A stretch of 64,000 bases of DNA from Aldersonia sp. NBC_00410 (GCF_026342035.1 NZ_JAPENM010000010.1:1-64000); one strand, 5' to 3'; positions 54,513 through 63,354 are shown, numbered from the stretch's first letter. The notes: generated from the sequence alone by a model not told the origin. Numbers and translations are program-made.

Positions 54513-56282
54513 GTGCACACCGAATTCACCGCCATGACGGTCGTCGGCCTCGCCTTCGCCGCGCTCTCGACCGTCGCGATCGGCGTGTACGGCGTCCGGC
54601 TGGCCAGGACGACCTCCGACTTTCTGGTGGCCTCACGCAGCGTGGGACCGCGCTGGAACGCCGCCGCGATCTCGGGCGAGTACCTCTCGGCCGCTTCATT
54701 TCTCGGCGTCGCGGGCTTGATCGCGAAGTACGGCGCGGACGCGCTCTGGTACCCCGTCGGATTCACTGTCGGCTACGTCGGACTGCTGCTGTTCGTCGCC
54801 GCGCCGCTGCGCCGCTCCGGGGCCTACACCGTGCCGGATTTCGCGGAGTTCCGGCTCGGCGCGCCGTGGCTGCGCACCCTCGCGATGATCGTCGTCGCGG
54901 TGATCTGCACGCTGTATCTCGTCCCGCAATTTCAGGGCGCGGGGCTGACTCTGCAGATACTGCTCGGTGTGCCGAGTTGGGTGGGCGCGGTGGTGGTATG
55001 CGCGATCGTCGTCGGCAATGTGGCCGGCGGCGGCATGCGATCGATCACCTTCGTGCAGGCGTTTCAGTACTGGCTCAAACTGACCGCCGTCGCCGTGCCC
55101 GCACTGGTGCTCTGCGCGCATTTCGCCGGGTCCGGTGGAGCGCTCGGCAGCCCCGCGCCACCGACGGTCGACGAACGCACCACCATCGACATCACCACCG
55201 ACGTGATCGTGCAGGTTCCCGAACTGGAACGGGCCACGGTCACCGGAACGGTCGACGGGCGCGAGGTCGCCGGTCCGGTCATACTCGCGCCGGGCGATCA
55301 CGAACTCGGCAGCGGCAGCCAACTCGTGCTCGAAGCCGGCGCGGCGGTGCCCGTGGTGTCCGGCGCACCCGCCGACGGGCAGGCCTGGTTGACACCCGGC
55401 GGCGGCTTCGGCGGTGATCATTCGCTGTATCAGGTCTATTCGTTGATCATCGCAACGTTCCTCGGCACGATGGGTCTTCCGCATGTCCTCGTCCGGTTCT
55501 ACACGAACCCCGACGGACGGACGGCGCGCGCGACCTCGCTCGCGGTGATCGGGCTCCTCGGCGTGTTTTATCTGTTTCCCATCGTGCTCGGGGCCTTCGC
55601 GCGGCTCTACGTCCCCGAGCTGCTCATCACCGGCACCTCGGACGCGGCCGTGCTGCTGTTACCCGGCTCGGTGCTGAGCGGCTGGGCGGGACAGCTCATC
55701 GCCGCGCTGGTCGCGGCCGGCGCCATTGCCGCGTTCCTGTCGACCTCGTCGGGACTCGTCGTGAGCATCGCCGGCGTCGTCTCGACCGATGTGCTGCACG
55801 GACGGGTCCGTGATTTCCGGTTCGCCGCGGTGCTCGCCGGCGTGGTGCCGTTGCTGCTGTCGCTGGCCTCGGCGCAGGCGGATCTGTCGCGCACGGTCGG
55901 ATTGGTCTTCGCCGTCGCCGCCTCGACACTGTGCCCGCTGCTCGTCCTCGGCATCTGGTGGCGCGGACTCACCGCCATCGGTGCCGCGGCGGGCCTGCTG
56001 GCCGGTGGGGTGAGCGCCACCGGCGCGGCCACGATCGCCGTCCTCGGCGGCCTGGACCGCGGCCGCATCACCGGCTGGCCGGCAGCGATCCTCGGCTATC
56101 CGGCAGCAGTGAGCGTGCCGCTCGCCTTCGTGACGATGATCGTGGTCAGCCGGTTGACCAAGTCCCGGGTTCCGGCCGATGTCGCGCGAATCCTCACCCG
56201 CCTGCATGCACCCGAGCGCACCGGGATGGGGGTCGATCGGATGACCGACCTGAGCAACGAACGTCGCGACGAAGTGGATTGA
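54513..56282 (+). CDS. Sodium:solute symporter (SSS) with a large extra loop
   Basis: 589 aa from GTG 54513. Helices and motifs of the SSS family: SEYLSAASFLGVAGLIAKYGADALWYPVGFT and GTMGLPHVLVRFYTNPDGRTA, then SGWAGQLIAALVAAGAIAAFLSTSSGLVVSIAGVVSTDV. Residues about 210-300 form a soluble insertion (TIDITTDVIVQVPELERATVTGTVDGREVAGPVILAPGDHELGSGSQLVL) between membrane helices, which the neighbouring ActP lacks. Probably transports a monocarboxylate with sodium; substrate not proven. Confidence 0.85.
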   Translation: MHTEFTAMTVVGLAFAALSTVAIGVYGVRLARTTSDFLVASRSVGPRWNAAAISGEYLSAASFLGVAGLIAKYGADALWYPVGFTVGYVGLLLFVAAPLRRSGAYTVPDFAEFRLGAPWLRTLAMIVVAVICTLYLVPQFQGAGLTLQILLGVPSWVGAVVVCAIVVGNVAGGGMRSITFVQAFQYWLKLTAVAVPALVLCAHFAGSGGALGSPAPPTVDERTTIDITTDVIVQVPELERATVTGTVDGREVAGPVILAPGDHELGSGSQLVLEAGAAVPVVSGAPADGQAWLTPGGGFGGDHSLYQVYSLIIATFLGTMGLPHVLVRFYTNPDGRTARATSLAVIGLLGVFYLFPIVLGAFARLYVPELLITGTSDAAVLLLPGSVLSGWAGQLIAALVAAGAIAAFLSTSSGLVVSIAGVVSTDVLHGRVRDFRFAAVLAGVVPLLLSLASAQADLSRTVGLVFAVAASTLCPLLVLGIWWRGLTAIGAAAGLLAGGVSATGAATIAVLGGLDRGRITGWPAAILGYPAAVSVPLAFVTMIVVSRLTKSRVPADVARILTRLHAPERTGMGVDRMTDLSNERRDEVD

Positions 56283-56436
56283 TCCGCGGACTGAGCACCC
56301 ACCGCTCGTCGTGCCGAATCGACCGTTCGGCGCACGATGCGGTGCTTCGGCGCGTGGCCCGCGCCACAGCGTTCCGCTGTGACCTGGGTCTCCCTAGTGT
56401 CGAGCAGACAAGCCCTTCGCCGCCCTAGGAGCATTT

Positions 56437-56796
56437 ATGCCCGGCACCGACCTCGACAGGGACGCGGTACCCGACCGCACACCCGATGCGCAGGTATTCC
56501 TCGACATGCAGGCAAGTCCGGAGTTTCAAGATCTACGGAACCGGTTGCGCCGCTTCATCTTCCCGATGACGGCCTTCTTCCTGATCTGGTACCTCACGTA
56601 CGTGTTGCTCGGTGCCTACGCGCACGACTTCATGGCCACCGAGGTGATCGGCAACATCAATCTCGGTCTGATTCTCGGCTTGCTGCAGTTCGTCTCGACG
56701 TTCGTCATCACCGGCCTGTACGTGCGCTTCGCCAACCGTGAACTCGACCCGCGCTCCGCGGCGATTCGCGACGAGATCGAGGGAGATCTGAAGTGA
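56437..56796 (+). CDS. DUF485 membrane protein (YjcH-type)
   Basis: 119 aa from ATG 56437 after TAGGAG. VFLDMQASPEFQDLRNRLRRFIFPMTAFFLIWYLTYVLLGAYAHDFMATEVIGNINLGLILGLLQFVSTFVITGLYVRFANRELDPRSAAIR is the full DUF485 signature. In E. coli this protein (YjcH) is co-expressed with acs and actP. Stop overlaps the symporter start (GTGA at 56793-56796). Confidence 0.92.
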   Translation: MPGTDLDRDAVPDRTPDAQVFLDMQASPEFQDLRNRLRRFIFPMTAFFLIWYLTYVLLGAYAHDFMATEVIGNINLGLILGLLQFVSTFVITGLYVRFANRELDPRSAAIRDEIEGDLK

Positions 56797-58424
56797 ACAC
56801 GTCGATACTCGCCGCCGAGACGGTCGGCAGCCCCGTCGCCAACATCGCCATCTTCGGCCTTTTCGTCGCGATCACCCTGGTCGTCGTCATTCGGGCCAGC
56901 CGCAACAACAAGACCGCCGCGGATTTCTTCACCGGCGGCCGTGGATTCTCCGGGCCGCAGAACGGCATCGCGATCGCCGGCGACTACCTGTCGGCGGCGA
57001 GCTTCCTCGGCATCGCCGGGGCAATCGCGGTCTACGGCTACGACGGGTTCCTCTACTCGGTCGGCTTCCTCGTCGCGTGGCTGGTCGCGCTGCTGCTCGT
57101 GGCCGAATTGCTGCGCAACACCGGCAAATTCACCATGGCCGACGTGCTGTCCTTCCGGTTGAAGCAGCGGCCGGTCCGGATGGCGGCAGCGTTGTCGACG
57201 CTCACGGTGTCGCTGTTCTACCTGCTCGCTCAGATGGCGGGTGCGGGCGGCCTGGTCGCCCTGCTGCTCAACATCGAAGGCCGCACCGGACAGTCGATCG
57301 TCATCGCCATCGTCGGCGCGCTGATGATTCTCTACGTCCTGATCGGCGGCATGAAAGGCACCACCTGGGTGCAGATCATCAAGGCCGTGCTGCTCATCAG
57401 CGGCGCCGCGTTCATGACGGTGCTGGTGCTGGCGAAGTTCGGCTTCAACTTCTCCGACCTCCTCGGCTCGGCGCAGGAAACGGTCTCCGAATCCTCGAGC
57501 GAAACGGTCGCAGCGCGCGACGTGCTCGCGCCGGGCGCCCAGTACGGTGGCAGCGCGACCTCGCAGATCAACTTCGTCTCCCTCGGTATCGCTCTCGTCC
57601 TCGGCACCGCCGGCCTGCCACACGTGCTGATGCGGTTCTACACCGTGCCCACTGCCAAGGAAGCCCGCCGCTCGGTGGTGTGGGCGATCGGCCTGATCGG
57701 TGCGTTCTACCTGTTCACCCTGGTGCTCGGTTACGGAGCGGCGGCAATCGTCGGTCCGGACCGGATCCTCGCGTCGGCCGGTGGCCAGAACTCGGCGGCG
57801 CCCCTGCTGGCGTTCGAACTCGGCGGCGTAATCCTGCTCGGCATCATCTCGGCGGTGGCGTTCGCCACGATCCTCGCGGTCGTCGCCGGCCTGACGATCA
57901 CCGCCTCCGCGTCATTCGCGCACGACGTCTACGCCAGCGTGATCAAGCGCGGCAACGCCGACGAGTTCGAGCAGGTGCGCGTCTCGCGGATCACCGCCGT
58001 GGTGATCGGTGTGCTCGCGATCGGCCTCGGCATCCTCGCGAACGGGCAGAACATCGCGTTCCTGGTGGCGCTGGCCTTCGCGGTCGCGGCGGCGGCGAAC
58101 CTGCCGACGATCCTCTACTCGCTGTTCTGGAAGCGCTTCAACACCCGCGGCGCGCTGTGGAGCATGTACGGCGGTCTGATCACCACGATCGTGCTGATCG
58201 TCTTCTCCCCCGCCGTGTCGGGCATGAAGACCTCGATGATCCCGGGATCGGACTTCTCCTGGTTCCCGCTGTCGAACCCCGGCATCGTGTCGATCCCGCT
58301 GGCCTTCGCGCTCGGCATCGTCGGAACGCTGACAAGCAAGGATCGCGGCAACGAGGCCAAGAACGCCGAGATGGAGGTCCGCTCGATCACCGGTGTCGGC
58401 GCCGAAAAGGCCGTCGTGCACTGA
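56793..58424 (+). CDS. actP: Cation/acetate symporter ActP (MctC-like)
   Basis: 543 aa from GTG 56793. SSS family: ADFFTGGRGFSGPQNGIAIAGDYLSAASFLGIAGAIAVYGYDGFLYSVGF, then GTAGLPHVLMRFYTVPTAKEARRS and ISAVAFATILAVVAGLTITASASFAHDVY. This is the ActP/MctC type importing acetate, propionate and pyruvate with Na+ or H+. Translationally coupled to the DUF485 gene. Acetyl-CoA synthetase follows after a structured 142-bp region. Confidence 0.92.
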   Translation: MNTSILAAETVGSPVANIAIFGLFVAITLVVVIRASRNNKTAADFFTGGRGFSGPQNGIAIAGDYLSAASFLGIAGAIAVYGYDGFLYSVGFLVAWLVALLLVAELLRNTGKFTMADVLSFRLKQRPVRMAAALSTLTVSLFYLLAQMAGAGGLVALLLNIEGRTGQSIVIAIVGALMILYVLIGGMKGTTWVQIIKAVLLISGAAFMTVLVLAKFGFNFSDLLGSAQETVSESSSETVAARDVLAPGAQYGGSATSQINFVSLGIALVLGTAGLPHVLMRFYTVPTAKEARRSVVWAIGLIGAFYLFTLVLGYGAAAIVGPDRILASAGGQNSAAPLLAFELGGVILLGIISAVAFATILAVVAGLTITASASFAHDVYASVIKRGNADEFEQVRVSRITAVVIGVLAIGLGILANGQNIAFLVALAFAVAAAANLPTILYSLFWKRFNTRGALWSMYGGLITTIVLIVFSPAVSGMKTSMIPGSDFSWFPLSNPGIVSIPLAFALGIVGTLTSKDRGNEAKNAEMEVRSITGVGAEKAVVH

Positions 58425-58460
58425 CCGGACCGCACAAATCTGCCCGAACGGGTAGTCGTG

Positions 58461-58519
58461 GCGCCGGTCGCGCCGTGGATACAAGCCGGAAAGCCCCCGT
58501 ATCCACGAACGACCGGCGC
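58461..58519 (+). promoter_or_regulatory. Nested stem-loop between actP and acs
   Basis: Outer arms GCGCCGGTCG (58461-58470) and CGACCGGCGC (58510-58519) enclose a second perfect stem GTGGATAC/GTATCCAC (58475-58482 and 58499-58506). Internal loops of 4 and 3 nt separate them and the apical loop has 16 nt. ACTCGTTTTC follows. It could be a terminator or attenuator that lowers acs expression from the upstream operon. Confidence 0.65.
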
Positions 58520-58566
58520 ACTCGTTTTCAGCCCAATCGACACCGCCCAACCGCGAAGGACAATTC

Positions 58567-60531
58567 ATGACGGTGACCAATACGACCGAGGCAGTAGCGA
58601 ATTCCGGGGTATACGCGCCGAGTGCGCAGTTCGTCGCGACGGCGAACACGGATGCGTCGATCTACGACCGGGCCGAATCTGCGCGGCTCGCATTCTGGGC
58701 CGAGCAGGCCGACCGGCTGCAGTGGGCGACGCCCTATGAGCAGGTCCTCGACTGGCCGGGCCGCAAAACCGACAGTGCTGATGCCGCATCAGATTTCGTG
58801 GCACGATGGTTCGTCGGCGGCAAGCTCAATGTCGCGGTGAACTGTGTGGACCGGCATGTGCAGGCCGGGCACGGCGACCGGGTTGCGATCCATTGGGAGG
58901 GCGAACCGGGTGATTCACGCGCGATCACCTACGCCGAGCTGCTCGACGAGGTCTCCCGCGCGGCGAACTATTTCACCGAACTCGGTCTGCGTGCAGGCGA
59001 TCGAGTCGCGATCTACATGCCGATGGTGCCGGAAGCGATCGTCTCGATGCTCGCCTGCGCGCGGCTCGGGCTGATGCATTCGGTGGTCTTCGCCGGCTTC
59101 TCCGCCGCCGCCCTGCGCGCCCGGATCGACGACGCCCAAGCGAAACTCGTGGTGACCACCGACGGGCAGTGGCGGCGCGGGCAGGCCGCGCCACTCAAGC
59201 CCGCCGTCGACGAGGCGGTCGAGGGGGCCGAATCGGTTGAGCACGTGCTGGTGGTGCGGCGCGCCGGAAACCCGGTGTACTGGACCGAGGGTCGCGACCT
59301 GTGGTGGCACGAGACCGTCGCGGCCGCATCGCCCGAGCACACGCCGGAGGCCTTCGACTCCGAGCATCCGCTCTTCATCCTCTACACGTCCGGCACCACC
59401 GGTAAGCCGAAGGGCATCGTGCACACCAGCGGTGGCTACCTGACCCAGACTGCCTACACCCACCACTACGTGTTCGACCACAAGCCCGAATCGGACGTGT
59501 ACTGGTGCACCGCCGATATCGGCTGGGTCACCGGGCACAGCTATATCGTGTACGGGCCGTTGGCGAACGGGGCGACGCAGGTCGTTTACGAGGGCACGCC
59601 GAACTCGCCGGACGAGCACCGGCACTTCGAGATCATCGAAAAGTACGGCGTCACCATCTATTACACGGCACCGACACTGGTTCGGACGTTCATGAAGTGG
59701 GGCCGCGAGATCCCCGACGCCCATGACCTTTCCTCGATCCGGTTGCTCGGCAGCGTCGGTGAGCCGATCAATCCCGAGGCGTGGCGCTGGTTCCGCGAGG
59801 TTATCGGGCACGGCGAGACGCCCATCGTGGACACGTGGTGGCAGACCGAAACCGGGGCGATCATGATCTCCCCCCTGCCCGGGGTGACGGCGACCAAACC
59901 CGGTGCCGCCATGACCGCGTTGCCGGGGATCTCCGCGAGCGTCGTCGACGATGACGGTAAACCCCTCGGCGCCGGTGACGCCGGATTCCTTGTGCTGGAC
60001 AAGCCTTGGCCGTCGATGCTGCGTGGAATCTGGGGCGATATGGAGCGGTACCGCGACACCTATTGGTCGCGGTATGCGGATCACGGCTGGTACTTCGCGG
60101 GCGACGGCGCGCGCTACGACGCCGACGGCGATCTCTGGGTGCTCGGCCGCGTGGACGACGTGATGAACATCTCGGGCCACCGAATCTCCACGGCCGAAGT
60201 CGAATCCGCGCTCGTCGGCCATTCCGCGGTCGCGGAGGCAGCGGTCGTCGGTGCCTCGGATCCGACGACCGGGCAAGGCATCGTCGCGTTCGTCATCCTC
60301 AAGTCCGGCCGCACCGGGGGCGAGGATGTCGTCGCCGAACTGAAGGCCGCGGTGGCCCGCGAGATTTCGCCGATCGCACGCCCGCGCGAGGTGAAGGTGG
60401 TGCCCGAACTGCCGAAGACCCGCTCGGGCAAGATCATGCGTCGGCTGCTGCGCGACATCGCGGAGGGCCGGGAACTCGGCGACACCTCGACGCTGGTCGA
60501 TCCGAAGGTGTTCGACGCGATCAAGGGGTAG
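58567..60531 (+). CDS. acs: Acetyl-CoA synthetase
   Basis: 654 aa, full length. Converts acetate, ATP and CoA to acetyl-CoA. ACS_N domain, then FILYTSGTTGKPKGIVHTSGG (P-loop), VYWCTADIGWVTGHSYIVYGPL, DTWWQTETGAIMISPLPG and DDVMNISGHRISTAEVESALV. The C-terminal PKTRSGKIMRRLLRDIA contains the Lys that is acetylated to switch the enzyme off. GAAGGAC lies before the ATG. The neighbouring ActP and ArsR gene suggest acetate scavenging under dedicated control. Confidence 0.95.
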   Translation: MTVTNTTEAVANSGVYAPSAQFVATANTDASIYDRAESARLAFWAEQADRLQWATPYEQVLDWPGRKTDSADAASDFVARWFVGGKLNVAVNCVDRHVQAGHGDRVAIHWEGEPGDSRAITYAELLDEVSRAANYFTELGLRAGDRVAIYMPMVPEAIVSMLACARLGLMHSVVFAGFSAAALRARIDDAQAKLVVTTDGQWRRGQAAPLKPAVDEAVEGAESVEHVLVVRRAGNPVYWTEGRDLWWHETVAAASPEHTPEAFDSEHPLFILYTSGTTGKPKGIVHTSGGYLTQTAYTHHYVFDHKPESDVYWCTADIGWVTGHSYIVYGPLANGATQVVYEGTPNSPDEHRHFEIIEKYGVTIYYTAPTLVRTFMKWGREIPDAHDLSSIRLLGSVGEPINPEAWRWFREVIGHGETPIVDTWWQTETGAIMISPLPGVTATKPGAAMTALPGISASVVDDDGKPLGAGDAGFLVLDKPWPSMLRGIWGDMERYRDTYWSRYADHGWYFAGDGARYDADGDLWVLGRVDDVMNISGHRISTAEVESALVGHSAVAEAAVVGASDPTTGQGIVAFVILKSGRTGGEDVVAELKAAVAREISPIARPREVKVVPELPKTRSGKIMRRLLRDIAEGRELGDTSTLVDPKVFDAIKG

Positions 60532-60895
60532 GCGGAGGCCGGCGCACAGGGTTTCGGTTCGTCCCGCGCACTGGGGTGGCCGGGCGCCGGGTTTCGGCGG
60601 CAACTGTGCGGGTGTACGCGGCGAGCGCGATCGGCCAGAAGCCGTCCAGGTAGTCGCGCGCGGCGGCGATGCCGTGCGGGTCGAGCGAGTACAGCCTGCG
60701 CCTGCCCTCGGCTCGGGCGATAACGAGTCGGGCGCGCTCGAGAATGCGGAGATGCTGCGAGACCGCCGGTCGGGTCACCGGTAGAGTTTCGGCGAGTTCG
60801 GTTACCGACCGTGGACGGGCGGCCAGGGCCTCGAAAATCGCCTGCCGCGTCTCGTCCGCGAGGGCCTCGATTGCCCGCTTCGCGTAAGCCTCCAC
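60521..60895 (-). CDS. ArsR-family regulator, probably autoregulated
   Basis: 124 aa from GTG 60895. AIEALADETRQAIFEALAARPRSVTELAETLPVTRPAVSQHLRILERARLVIARAEGRRRLYSLDPHGIAAARDYLDGFW: ArsR winged helix of the non-metal type; the ~35-residue tail is Pro/Arg-rich. It overlaps the acs end by 11 bp (convergent). Its start codon lies inside a perfect 8-bp inverted repeat. Confidence 0.85.
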   Translation of the reverse strand: MEAYAKRAIEALADETRQAIFEALAARPRSVTELAETLPVTRPAVSQHLRILERARLVIARAEGRRRLYSLDPHGIAAARDYLDGFWPIALAAYTRTVAAETRRPATPVRGTNRNPVRRPPPTP

Positions 60896-60902
60896 TTACG
60901 CG
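60881..60902. promoter_or_regulatory. Inverted repeat CGCGTAAG-N6-CTTACGCG over the ArsR start
   Basis: The GTG (60893-60895) falls in the spacer and right arm of this perfect repeat. A -10-like CAATACT lies just upstream, so the transcript may be leaderless and the protein probably binds here to shut off its own gene. Confidence 0.6.
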
Positions 60903-61089
60903 AGTATTGCACTGTTTCACGGCCGATTACTTTATATCTGCGTCGAAACAGTCGATTGTTTGACCTGGTAAGAGCCGCTGTCGTCCAGTTCTCGGGTATT
61001 ACTGCCCGAGACGTCGTGGCATGGATTTCGTCCCGTGACGGCCGCTACATAATTACTCAATCAAGCTTTCAACTTGTACATTCTTTCGG

Positions 61090-61794
61090 GTGTTCGTAAT
61101 CCATTCGTTATTTGATCGAGGCTGTTCCGATATTCGGTCGCGCCGCCGTGTCACGGCGCGGGCTGTTCGCGTGGTCGGAGCGGCGGTCGCCGTCACGGCC
61201 GCGATGCCGGCCGTCGCCGTCGCCGCCGGGTCCGGCGACCAGGTCGCACTATTGGGTTCATCGCACCCGATGGAGGCCGCCACGCCGGCCATCGCGCAGC
61301 AGGCTCAGGCGGTCGATGTCAAACTCGTCGCGGACCAGCGCGCACAGTTCGAGGCCGTCAAGGCCGCCGAGATCGAGGCGCACCGGCCCAAGTCGTTGGC
61401 CCCGGTTCCCGGCCTGCTCAGCTCCACGTTCGGCATGCGCTGGGGTGCGATGCACGCCGGCATCGACTTCGCCGAACCTCTCGGCACCCCGATCGGGTCG
61501 GTCACCGATGGCGTGATCATGGAGGCAGGGCCCGCCTCCGGATTCGGACTCTGGGTGCGGGTGCAGCAGGACGACGGCACGGTCGGCGTCTACGGACACG
61601 TCGACGAGATCCTCGCTGGAGTCGGCCAGCACGTCCGCGCCGGCGACATCATCGCCACGGTCGGCAATCGAGGTCAATCGACCGGCCCGCACCTGCACTA
61701 CGAGGTGTGGCTGCCCGGCAACATCAAGGTCGACCCACTCCCCTGGCTCGCCGCACGCGGCGTACAGATCGCCAGAGTCGATCTGTCGTCCTGA
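61090..61794 (+). CDS. Exported M23 (LytM-type) peptidase
   Basis: 234 aa from GTG 61090. Signal-like N-terminus (AVRVVGAAVAVTAAMPAVAVAAGSG), a helical spacer rich in Gln/Ala/Lys (AIAQQAQAVDVKLVADQRAQFEAVKAAEIEAHRPKSL) and a C-terminal M23 domain. Zinc ligands are His and Asp in AMHAGIDFA and His in GPHLHYEVWLPG; all are present, so the enzyme should cut peptidoglycan cross-bridges or stem peptides. Transcript ends at the strong terminator 10 bp after the stop. Confidence 0.88.
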   Translation: MFVIHSLFDRGCSDIRSRRRVTARAVRVVGAAVAVTAAMPAVAVAAGSGDQVALLGSSHPMEAATPAIAQQAQAVDVKLVADQRAQFEAVKAAEIEAHRPKSLAPVPGLLSSTFGMRWGAMHAGIDFAEPLGTPIGSVTDGVIMEAGPASGFGLWVRVQQDDGTVGVYGHVDEILAGVGQHVRAGDIIATVGNRGQSTGPHLHYEVWLPGNIKVDPLPWLAARGVQIARVDLSS

Positions 61795-61803
61795 CCGACC
61801 ACG

Positions 61804-61849
61804 ACAGCGGGCCGGGCATGGTGCACAAACACCATGCCCGGCCCGCTGT
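61804..61849. terminator. Perfect 20-bp stem terminator
   Basis: ACAGCGGGCCGGGCATGGTG (61804-61823) and its exact complement (61830-61849) flank loop CACAAA; TTCTTGTTC follows. It lies between the M23 gene and the convergent MpaB gene and can serve both strands. Confidence 0.9.
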
Positions 61850-61866
61850 TCTTGTTCGTGCGGGGT

Positions 61867-62736
61867 TCAGACCAAGGGGCGACGCTTGCGGATCCGGCGT
61901 TTCACGTCCCAGAGGTAGTAATTCAACGGGAACTGCCGTAGCCGCCGAGGGAGCCGGCGGCAGACCACCCCGGCCAGCAACAGCATCATGCTGAGCCGTC
62001 GTTCGTGCGCGGCGCTCCACTCGAGGCCCATCTTCCGGCGCAGCTCGCGCGGCAAGAGGCCGGCGACGACGAACTGGTGGATATCGGCGAAGGCCCATTG
62101 CAGCGGCTTGGGCAGATTCCGGAGCCGGACCAGATCCATCAGATAGGCGCGGATCGTCGGATCGATCCGGGCAGTGGCGAGGCCTTCGCGCCAGTACTGC
62201 GCGAACGCGGCACGATCGGCGGGCCACATCTCCGGCGGCATTTGCAACGTCGCGCCGAGACACGCCGAATGGCGGTACATCGAGTCGGCAAGCTCGTCAT
62301 CCATCGGACCGTGCATCCGCTCGATCAGATCGACCGTCCCGAAATACAGACACGCGGCCACCCAGCGCTGCAGCTCGGGATCGAAGGCGTTGTACCGCAC
62401 CGGGCTGTCCGGTCCGGAACGGACCTGACGATGGACGCTGTTGATCGCTGCACGATAGGACGCGCGTTCCGCGGGCGTCCCGAGATGCGCGACCGAGAGA
62501 TAACTGACGGTAGTGCGCAACCGCTTGAGTGGATGCAGCATGGCCTTGCCGCTGTCCACCGTGCTCTCTGCGACCCCGTAGCCGATCGGCGCCTGACTCA
62601 GCTGCATGATGACATTCGCGACCCCGCCGATCATGACCGCAACGCCATCGGCGTGCGGTGCAAAATCGAACGTGTCGCGATCGTCGAACGGCGCGTTGTC
62701 GAACGACTCGACCGACGGCTCGGCGATGGCAGCCAT
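61867..62736 (-). CDS. Oxygenase MpaB-family protein (DUF2236)
   Basis: 289 aa from ATG 62736, chosen over ATG 62763 because GGGAGGG lies 7 nt upstream. DUF2236 fold: VAVMIGGVANVIMQLSQAPIGYGVAEST, RASYRAAINSVHRQVRSGPDSPVRYNAFDPELQRWVAACLYFGTVDLIERMHGP. The histidines in SVHRQVR and near SMYRHSACLG could be heme ligands as in Lcp-related oxygenases. It is a distant relative of Lcp without a signal peptide. Substrate unknown. A perfect operator-like repeat is upstream. Confidence 0.85.
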   Translation of the reverse strand: MAAIAEPSVESFDNAPFDDRDTFDFAPHADGVAVMIGGVANVIMQLSQAPIGYGVAESTVDSGKAMLHPLKRLRTTVSYLSVAHLGTPAERASYRAAINSVHRQVRSGPDSPVRYNAFDPELQRWVAACLYFGTVDLIERMHGPMDDELADSMYRHSACLGATLQMPPEMWPADRAAFAQYWREGLATARIDPTIRAYLMDLVRLRNLPKPLQWAFADIHQFVVAGLLPRELRRKMGLEWSAAHERRLSMMLLLAGVVCRRLPRRLRQFPLNYYLWDVKRRIRKRRPLV

Positions 62737-62770
62737 GAACAGCCCTCCCAGAAACGATGACATGCTTTTA

Positions 62771-62792
62771 CTCTCATCATCTTGGATGAGAG
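62771..62792. promoter_or_regulatory. Inverted repeat CTCTCATC-N6-GATGAGAG upstream of the MpaB gene
   Basis: A perfect 8-bp inverted repeat. On the minus strand it lies between a possible TTGCTC -35 and AGTAAA -10, where a bound repressor would block transcription. No regulator gene is adjacent. Confidence 0.6.
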
Positions 62793-62841
62793 CAAGAGCG
62801 TAGCAAGCTGTGCCCGGCGCACCGGTGCCGCTATCCCGCGT

Positions 62842-63165
62842 TCAGCGCAGCCGCTCGGCCTCTTTCATGAGACCGACCAACGCCTCGGCAAGACCGGCCA
62901 GATCCCCGCGGTCGGCATCTTCGCGGATCGCCGTCGCCACGTCCTCGGCGGCGCACCGCGCCGCGAACATCCGGTCCGACCAGTCGGACATCTCGCGGGT
63001 ACTCAGCATGATGACGTCGGCGGGCAGGCCGGCCGCGCGGTGGGCGTTGCGGTGCTCGTAGGCGCGCTGCCGGCACGACTGGCGGCAATACTGCCTGCGA
63101 CGACCCAGCTCGGGATCGGCCACATTGCGCCCACACCACAGACAGGATCGTTGCGTGGTAGGCAT
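62842..63165 (-). CDS. Small Cys-cluster protein of unknown function
   Basis: 107 aa from ATG 63165. The N-terminus CLWCGRNVADPELGRRRQYCRQSCRQRAYEHRNAH has four cysteines in CxxC-x16-CxxxC form, a probable zinc ribbon with a basic flank. The C-terminus is helical (EDVATAIREDADRGDLAGLAEALVGLMKEAERLR). It resembles small proteins next to rbpA in mycolata; role unknown, possibly nucleic-acid binding. Confidence 0.72.
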   Translation of the reverse strand: MPTTQRSCLWCGRNVADPELGRRRQYCRQSCRQRAYEHRNAHRAAGLPADVIMLSTREMSDWSDRMFAARCAAEDVATAIREDADRGDLAGLAEALVGLMKEAERLR

Positions 63166-63290
63166 GTCGGCAGAGGTTAGTACGGCGCGACGTGTGTCCA
63201 TCCCGGACACGCCGGTAGAATCGATGCGATCGAGTCCGCGCCGGGGAACGAAACCGTCCCCCGGCGCGTTGTATGTGCAACGAGACAGAG

Positions 63291-63354
63291 CCGCGTCCGC
63301 GGCGGTGGGTGAATGCCGCGTCCGCGGCGGTGGGTGAATGCCGCGACCGCGGTG
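63291..63354. repeat. 25-bp tandem repeat, about 2.5 copies
   Basis: CCGCGTCCGCGG-type units at 63291-63315 and 63316-63340 are identical over 25 bp; a third, partial and diverged copy runs to about 63354. It lies 45 bp before the rbpA start, in its leader or promoter. Confidence 0.85.

Noticed and set aside
60903-61089. Possible ydaO (c-di-AMP) riboswitch before the M23 peptidase gene
   Set aside because: Such switches often precede cell-wall hydrolase genes in actinobacteria, but none of the conserved sequence blocks is visible in this AT-richer leader.
63291-63354. Short tandem repeats as a CRISPR array
   Set aside because: The units abut directly without unique spacers.
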